DNA from: Lactifluus volemus
Lineage: Eukaryota > Basidiomycota > Agaricomycetes > Russulales > Russulaceae
Direction of reading: 5' to 3'
DNA length: 64,000 nucleotides
Assembly: GCA_022376515.1 (NCBI GenBank)
Contig: WTXI01000004.1
Coordinates: forward strand, 62,001 to 126,000
In this document: positions 57,447 to 64,000 of the stretch, piece after piece
How positions within the stretch are numbered: position 1 is the first letter of the stretch
Layout: each line of letters begins with the position of its first letter
The notes under the pieces: generated by a model
Database searches by the model: none
Told to the model about the DNA's origin: nothing
The model's input: the letters and a program-made list of their open reading frames with translations, nothing else
Made by a program: the position numbers and the translations under genes

Positions 57447-58450
57447 TTTCAGGGAGGCGAGTAAAGATGTGGATGTGATTGAATAGTCTACAGTGTGTAG
57501 GCCTCTTGGATGACTATTGTTTCCTTGTGGCGGCGGCGGCCGTACTAGGGCGCTGGCCGATATCCAAGGTTGGACGCTAGCGTCCACCTTCCTCGTCACC
57601 ATCGTCGTCGCCGTCGTCACCTCATTATGAACTACTTTTTCATACTTTCACGCACACATACATTTATATAACGTCCGTGTGGATACAGCGCAGACAAGTC
57701 AACACCCCACCACCTCCAAAAAGTCCAAGCGCTGTCGGTCCACCGACGCCACGTCACCCCGAACACTGGCACATACCGCACCAAGCGCCACGAATATGGG
57801 ACGTACTACAGCTCTGAGAGATGGACGTTTTACAGCGTGTGTTGTTTCTTCTTCAAATGATGATGGCCAGCGAAACCATCATTACACACGTGGTAATGAC
57901 CGACCGACTCTGATTCTTGCAGGATCATCTGGTGCAGGCGGACACTCCCAAGTGGGCAACATCCCCGAGAGGTCGCACGGATCAATACGATCTTGTTTCA
58001 GTCATCGTTCCGTACTCCCATGTGGCGCCCACACCCACGAACGCAAGCGGAGAAGAGTGGTGAACATCCTATGGGAGATTTTTCCCCGAGCGTGGAAATG
58101 CGCAAATATCCGGTCTAGTGCCAGTTAGAGTGGGAGGTTGAGAGTGGACGACGGTCGCTGGCTAGCAGTGAAATCATAATATATTTGTATCCACATCACT
58201 CAGAGTATATGAATAGGTATACTTTGAATACATCATGACGAATTCTCTTCTCGGGCTCAGTGCTCATCGTTCGCAATGAGTCCAACCATACGCGCGCACT
58301 TGGAAGGCCCACCACCGCCTCCCTCTCAATCAGGCTGCCATTTCAATCGTCTGGTTATAATTCTTGTTTTCACTCTTGGTTAACAAGGGGTCGTTGCGGA
58401 GATTAAAGAAGGGGCACACCGCTGTTCATTTGGGTACAGACAAAAATATT
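57447..58450. other. Promoter-side spacer
   Basis: Same block series as 53802-54829. No gene. Confidence 0.5.
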
Positions 58451-58538
58451 TCCTTCGGACTGGAATCGAACCAGCAACCTTGGGATATCGCAGATGCCTT
58501 GTTATAGTCCCATGCTCTTCCAGTTGAGCTACCAAAGG
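58451..58538 (-). tRNA. tRNA-Tyr-like gene, anticodon ATA, with 15 nt intron
   Basis: 88 nt: acceptor CCTTTGG/CCGAAGG, D stem GCTC/GAGC, anticodon stem TGGGA/TCCCA, T arm GCTGG-TTCGATT-CCAGT. The anticodon loop is CTATAA, then a 15 nt intron, then A, as in eukaryotic tRNA-Tyr genes, but position 34 is A instead of G. The A box (TAGCTCAACTGG) and B box (GGTTCGATTCC) are intact, and a TTTTT terminator follows on the minus strand at 58442-58446. Confidence 0.75.
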
Positions 58539-58737
58539 TTGACTGTCAATACAGTGGTATGAACGACGAACAAGATGCATGTGGTCAAAATTGCCTATTG
58601 TACCACACCATCATGACTTGGAAGAATAGGAGACAAAAGGATGCGTCAATAAACAGTTCGTACTCCTCACCGACAGCACTGGCAGTTTGTACCGAAAACG
58701 AAAATGACGACGATTCATTTGAACAGAGAAAAAGATT
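58539..58737. other. Between the tRNA pair
   Basis: About 200 bp; nothing recognised beyond the terminator of the second tRNA at its right edge. Confidence 0.3.
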
Positions 58738-58823
58738 TCCTTCGGACTGGAGTTGAACCAGAAACCTTGGGATGCCAGATGTTCTGTTATAGTCCCATGC
58801 TCTTCCGATTGAGCTACCGAAGG
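58738..58823 (-). tRNA. tRNA-Tyr-like gene, anticodon ATA, with 13 nt intron
   Basis: 86 nt: acceptor CCTTCGG/CCGAAGG (perfect), D stem GCTC/GAGC, anticodon stem TGGGA/TCCCA, loop CTATAA plus a 13 nt intron plus A. The T stem TCTGG/CCAGT has one T-T mismatch. The A and B boxes are present and a TTTTT terminator follows. The intron shares CATCTG with the neighbour, so the two are tandem duplicates. Confidence 0.72.
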
Positions 58824-58919
58824 TTAACTGCCATTACAGTGGCACGAGTGATGACTTCTATGTTTCGCACGTGACTCAGGTATGGGTCGAGGCGTCGAGC
58901 TATCTCAAAGGACTCACCT

Positions 58920-59320
58920 TCTATACGCGTGTAGGGCATAGAGATGACGTGCAGGGTGCCAACCATAACGTGTTTGTTCCCATTGTTCTATGAGATAAGG
59001 ATACCATATGTATGCGTGCCTGGCCCTATATCGTCGATATCATCTGAGGCGTATGCTGCATCTCGACGGTGCGCTTCTTCGCAAGGTATGTTACCGAACC
59101 CACGTCCGCGGTCAGTGTTGGGAAAGAGGATGTACCTCTTCCGAACTGTGAGACAGACGGACATGTATTCACAAAAAACATAACGTACAAGCCTCAGGAT
59201 GTCCTTCAGTCCGGTGACAGATTACAGATCGCTGATATCCTCGGATTCCTCGCCAGTCTGCATCACCAGCTTTTCCTGCGCCTTAGCCTTGCCCGAAATA
59301 TCGTATGTGAAAGCGCGTCT
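58920..59320 (-). pseudogene. NSE3-like fragment (exons 1-2)
   Basis: The minus strand reads KRYILFPNTDRGRGFGN, then RDAAYASDDIDDIGPGTHTY and GILIS followed by a stop, matching TYILRSALDP and DAPDDVDDTGPGARTYGSLI. An exon 1 tail relic (KLVMQTGEESEDISDL) lies at 59220-59320. Confidence 0.6.
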
Positions 59321-59899
59321 TGCTTGAATGCACATGGATGATAACCTGGCCTGTCTGTCGAGGGGAAATTTGGGTAGCTCATATATAGCTTATGCGGGTG
59401 TACCAGGACTGCATAAAGAAAGATGGCGAGAGGTGCTGATAGGGCCGGAACAAGCTGAACAGGGCGCGCACTTGCAGGCTCCGTAGCGCCATGTGCAACA
59501 ACCTAACGCTCTGCGGTATTCAAGTTCGTGGAAGGACTTGAGATACGCTCGCAGGCCCCGTCGCCCTGGCGAGATGAGCTTTCCAAGTTGCAAGCTCAAA
59601 AACGGACGTTGAGATCTCGTCGAATTTGACAACTTGAACGCTATGTAATCTGATCGCGTCAGTTGCACTATTCACCAGCAAGCGAGGTTACTCACCCCTT
59701 TTTAATCTCGTTAGATATAGCATTCCCCGACAAGGTCAACAACACCCTCGAGCTGACCATCCACATCAACGGGAACTAGAAGGAGGTATGCGGAGCTGCC
59801 GGATCTGGCTGTTTGATCACTCGCAAAAGCGAACGGGAACGAAAGCGAACGGGTGAAGAGCAGCCGAGACGCCAAATGTCTTAGTCAGCACATCACGGG
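59321..59899. other. Spacer module
   Basis: No gene. 59380-59640 also appears at the right window edge (63870-64000; GTATTCAAGTTCGTGGAAGG, GCGAGACGAGCTTTCC). Confidence 0.45.
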
Positions 59900-60390
59900 T
59901 TTAGGACCACCTTGCTGCGTCACGCTGCGACCAGCCATAACCACGCTTCTGTGGGCTGCCACCCGCGCCGCAAATACACGTGGGGTCGAGGTATCTTTTG
60001 TGCTGGAGCTGAATGAGGTATGCGTCAAAGGTGAGTGTTCGATGTGGTGTGTGCGCGGGGAGCGATACGGGGGGTGGAGACGCGACAGACGGGTGCGTGT
60101 AAATTCAATGTTAGAGGATGTTCCGCTCAGCTTCTATACGAGTAAAGGTAAACCGAGAAGGGGAGGTGGTAGGGAGAAAGTATGCCAGACGCACTATCGT
60201 TGATAACCATCCCAGTCGCAAGGATGACGCGCAAGATGCCAAGAATAACGAGGTGGTCCACACTGTAGCATGGGATGAGGATACCGTAGTACGTACGCGT
60301 GCCGGACACAGTGTCGTCGATATCGTCTGCTGCCTCCGCCTCGACGACGCGCTTCACTATCTTCGCCATTCTGCATCCCCGGCGTCACCT
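59900..60390 (-). pseudogene. NSE3-like fragment (exons 2 and 3)
   Basis: The best-preserved fragment. Exon 2 reads VVEAEAADDIDDTVSGTRTY and GILIPCYSVDHLVILGILRV. After an intron-like gap exon 3 reads PHRTLTFDAYLIQLQHKRYL and DPTCICGAGGSPQKRG. Compared with the intact gene the 5' exon is missing and substitutions are frequent. Confidence 0.7.
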
Positions 60391-61355
60391 GTGCCTTAAC
60401 CGATAGCCGTTCTGTTCAAATCTGAGGGTGAGAAATTCGGGTAGTCACGTATATGCGGGCATACCAGGGCAGCTTGAAGAAGTTGACGCGGCCGGAACGG
60501 GCTGAACTGGCCGCACTCGCAGGCTCTGCGGCACCACGTGTGAACATGACACGCTCGGTGGAATTCACAACATAGGCAAACGCCATCGCCAAAAAGCGAC
60601 TGTGTGACAGCATTCTTTATCGCGAAGCCCAGGAAGGGGAGTAAATATTTGAGAAATGGTCGCTGGCCGCCAGATCTCCATGGCAGTTGTGCGTCGCATG
60701 GCCCGACTCGCATCGGTCGGGGAAGGGTTCAGAAATTGTCAGACTATAGTGAGCTACTCGATGAGCTCTGCACGTTTCTCGAGCGGTGATGTTTTGTTGG
60801 ATTCGAAAACTTGCACGCAATTTAGGATGATTGCGACGTAGGACATCTCACTAGTAAATGAGGTTGCTCGCCCCTTTTTTGCCCTCGTTATATAGCCTTC
60901 CACACGACAAGGTCAACGACACCCTCAAGCTGATCATTTCATGAGGGTGGCGGAGTATCATCAGCTGAAAAGAGAGATGAATGGCTTGGGCAAAGGCATG
61001 GAGAACAGAAGACTCCAGATATCTTAGTCAGTATGTCACGAGGTTGCAACACTTTTTTTAATGGCTTGATTAGTAGGCATTTACAGTCGCGGAGTGAACG
61101 AAATTACAACGAACGGAAGTGACCCCGTGCTCGAATCGAATAACGATGGCCACCATACCGCAAGACAAAATTATAGTCATCAAGATAAGCTAATTGGGCC
61201 GCGTTGCTGCGATCTCATCAATGACTAAAATCTGGTGGTCATGGTACTAGTAGGTGGGTGCTTGGGTGGGTGTGTGAACGCGAGTAAGGTATGGGTAGTT
61301 GTGCCGAGACGTACTTCGATCCACCAATTAGCTCCATTGCTGCAGCATCCACATG
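60391..61355. other. Repeated spacer module left of the last F-box copy
   Basis: Diverged version of 40546-41687 and 47691-48854 with deletions. No gene. Confidence 0.55.
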
Positions 61356-62862
61356 CTACAGATTCCCAGGTATATCGTACTTCCCACGATACACCCGCCG
61401 CAGGCTCACGGGATGGCCCGATACTTGTCGTTCGTTGAAAAATGTGGTAATTGCATCCCGAGAATCGCTTCCTCCAGAATATCCAACCTCTTCAATGTTC
61501 GGAAGGAGTCCATCGCCAGGTCGTATGGAAGGTAAAATTTTGCTGATGAGACCACGTTTGATGTGAATGGCCTTCACGTTGGTGAACGGCCTAACAAGTT
61601 CACACCACTGTCTTCGGTTGACAATGTTGAGCAATCCGGATTGATGGTGCTCGTCGTGACTGAATGCAACATGCTCGACAAAAGAAAGTACAGGTGAAAG
61701 TGTACCAAAGAATTGAACTGCAGATGCAACCTGCCAGTCGCGACGGTTGCACATGATCTGCAACATCAAAGGAGTGTCCCACTTCCAAGGGGCTGCATGT
61801 AAGGAAACGGCAGATGCACCGAAAGTTACCTGGACAGCCCTAAATGTGAGGTTCTCGGATGATTGCATGAACTGACAGAGGCGTGGAACCGTGAGGGGGC
61901 CCTGATTAAAAAGATTGACACGAAGGATGCTGAGGGAAGGGGCGCTGATGCAAGCAACAAGGCCTTCCAAATATGTGGCCTTGCCTCGGAACAAAAACCG
62001 GCGTAGGTTAGGAAGTGTGATCATATCGGGGGTCTGGTGCAACTGGCTTTCAACATCACGGTTGGGGATAGGGGAATCAAATGTAATGGAAAGCCTCTCC
62101 AGCTGGATCATAAGCGAAAGTCGGGTAAGTATATAACTCGGAGGGAAACGGGCGGATGTCGGGATATCGAGAAGCTCGAGAGTGACGAGTCGAGCAGTAG
62201 TGGTGAGTAAGGGTGATCCAATCGGAAGGGAAGCCGACTTCAGTCTGAGATGGCGTAGATTGGAGGCTTGAAACGTTAAAGGAAGCACCACTTTGGTCCG
62301 AGAATGGATATACATGCATTCCAGACTTGGGAATTGATCATCCATAGCCGTGACGAACTTCTCCACATTTGGGATCCAAAGATCAATGTGGCGCAGGCGA
62401 TCGCGATGCGAAAGTGCGAGAAGTACACCCGATTCATCTTTTGCAGTTATCATCCAATCGGTATAATAGATGGTGAGTGGTAAAGGTGGTGAATGTGCGA
62501 GCATCTTCGCTACAGGCACACCATTGGTGCAGTAGAGATGAAGGTCGAGCTGAGATGGTGATTCAAGAATAACATTTCGCCATTGTCGACAAACATGTGC
62601 CAGGCTGTACCACCAACGTTGGCGGTGCCAAGTAATGGTCGTCCCAGGTTCGTCGTCATATTCGTCTGGATCTGCCAGCCGATAAACATGAAATATATTG
62701 AGAAGCACGTCGTCATTGAGGATTCGGATGGGTGAGTATCGTCTATTACTTTTAAGCCCTGTTAATTCGCAACTTGAAGTTTGTGAACGGATCAGAGAAC
62801 ACAAATATTTGGAACTCACGGATTGGCTCACTGTGAATCCTTCCCTCGATGGGATGATACAT
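61356..62862 (-). CDS. F-box-like leucine-rich protein
   Basis: Exons 62820-62862 and 61356-62758, with a 61 nt intron at 62759-62819 (donor GTGAGT, acceptor AACAG); 481 residues, the shortest intact member. The start is ATG 62862 (MYHPIEGRIHSEPI). The ancestral start used by other copies is ATA here, and the new ATG arose in frame further down exon 1. The F-box-like segment is RILNDDVLLNIFHVYRLADP, then RQRWWYSLAHVCRQWRNVIL. The C-terminal GDGEPPLELLPN stretch of other copies is shortened to GDGLLPN. It ends RRVYRGKYDIPGNL, shared with copy 52286. The gene looks intact. Confidence 0.8.
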
Positions 62863-64000
62863 TATAGTAGGCCAGCAACTTGAAGCAGGTATTCTCAGGG
62901 AGGTGGATAATGAAGTAGATGTGATACACTAGCAGCAGCGTGTAGGCCTCTTGCCAGTGGATGACCGATCCCTCATTAATGTGGCGGCGGCGGTGTCCTT
63001 GGCCAAGGATGGCGCTGACCTATATCCAGGGTTGGACGCTGGCATCCACCTTCCCGCCTTCCTCGTCGCCGTCGTCATCTCATTATGAACCACTTTTTCA
63101 CACTTTCACGCACACATACATTTATATAATATGCGTGCGGATACAGCGCAGACTCAGACGGGTCAACACTGGTCCACTAACGCCACGTCTGGCACATACC
63201 TCACAAAAGCGCCACGGATACGGGACGTACTAGCTCTTCTACATGGACATTTTAGCGTGCGTTGTTTCTTCTCCAAATGATAACCAGCGAAACCATCGTT
63301 ACACACGTGGTAATGACCGACTGACTGATTCTTGCACACCGCTAAGTGGGCAATATCCCAGGATTTGGCCCGAGAGAGGTTGCACGGATCAATGCGATCT
63401 TGTTTCATTCTGCACGACGTCATCGTTCCGTACTCCACGAACGCAAGTGAAGAAGAGCTATGGTAGATCGAGTTCCATCTCGATCCGCCTTTCCCCGAGC
63501 GTGGAGCTGCGCAAATATCCGGTCCGGTGCCAAGGCCAGCAGTTAGAAGTGGGAGGTTGAGAGTGGACGACGGTCTCTGGCTAGCAGTGATCTCCGTACG
63601 TACCACAAATCATGATATATTTGTATATATGAATGGGTATACCTTGAATACGTCATGACGAATTCTCTTCTCACAAGTGATATATACCCGGGGCTCATCG
63701 TTCACAATGAGTCCCCCTCCCTCCACCTTCCTTAATCTCCGTAGCGCCCTTCCGAACCAAGAATGAATACAAGAATTATAAACACAGACGTTTCCAATGG
63801 CGGGAGGCTGCGGTGTGTCATCCAAGTGCGCGCGTGAGGAGAGTCCATCGTGGGCTATTAAAGATGGCGTGCCAGGACGCCCGTGCAACAACCGAACACT
63901 CTGCGGTATTCAAGTTCGTGGAAGGACTTGAGATGCGCTCGCAGGCCACGTCGCCCTGGCGAGACGAGCTTTCCGAGTTGCAAGCTCAAAAACAGACGTT
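62863..64000. other. Promoter-side spacer, runs to the window edge
   Basis: Same block series as 53802-54829, then at 63870-64000 the block also found at 59500-59610. This predicts a further NSE3 relic or F-box unit beyond the edge. No gene inside. Confidence 0.5.

Noticed and set aside
57447..58330. A plus-strand gene in the promoter-side spacer (shared with 53802-54829 and 62863-63830)
   Set aside because: The blocks are conserved in DNA but the open frames differ and are broken differently in each copy, so this is repeat conservation, not coding.

Overview
This is eukaryotic DNA from a filamentous fungus, most likely an Agaricomycete (mushroom-forming basidiomycete). The evidence is short 55-76 nt GT-AG introns, compact multi-exon housekeeping genes, and a large family of F-box-like proteins of a kind commonly expanded in that group. 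No species can be named from the sequence alone.

Most of the window is a head-to-tail array of 15 related F-box-like genes, all on the minus strand. Nine appear intact (70-1616, 3778-5241, 12541-14163, 16284-17865, 22376-23951, 25499-27050, 31161-32736, 41688-43254, 61356-62862). Six are broken by frameshifts or truncation (28432, 33515, 44732, 48855, 52286, 55888). Nearly every copy has a short first exon, a 55-76 nt intron, and then one long exon carrying the F-box-like segment and leucine-rich body. The splice junctions can be read by comparing copies, and they preserve the frame in every intact two-exon gene. The spacers between copies are themselves repeated modules, so the array grew by segmental duplication of a unit larger than the gene.

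Three ordinary single-copy genes sit at 8.0-11.7 kb, all on the minus strand. They are an NSE3/MAGE-domain subunit of the SMC5/6 complex, a SEP-UBX Cdc48/p97 adaptor (seven exons, 356 codons), and a small NDUFA3/NI9M-like complex I subunit (three exons). A trypsin-fold serine protease gene (19112-20813) lies between two direct repeats of about 530 bp. Decayed pieces of a second, diverged NSE3 copy are scattered through the spacers from 14.9 to 60.4 kb, which suggests that an NSE3 copy was part of the duplicated unit.

A complete Ty1/copia retrotransposon (34814-40394, minus strand) has inserted into one of these NSE3 fragments. Its 484 bp LTRs look identical and it has a 5 bp target duplication. 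Its primer-binding site is complementary to the anticodon loop of initiator tRNA-Met, and a tRNA-like gene sits in its leader. A pair of intron-containing tRNA-Tyr-like genes with an ATA anticodon lies at 58.5-58.8 kb. Two long, almost perfect palindromes with one-base centres (18347-18439 and 18945-19015) and an inverted patch in a dead F-box copy point to template-switch mutation.
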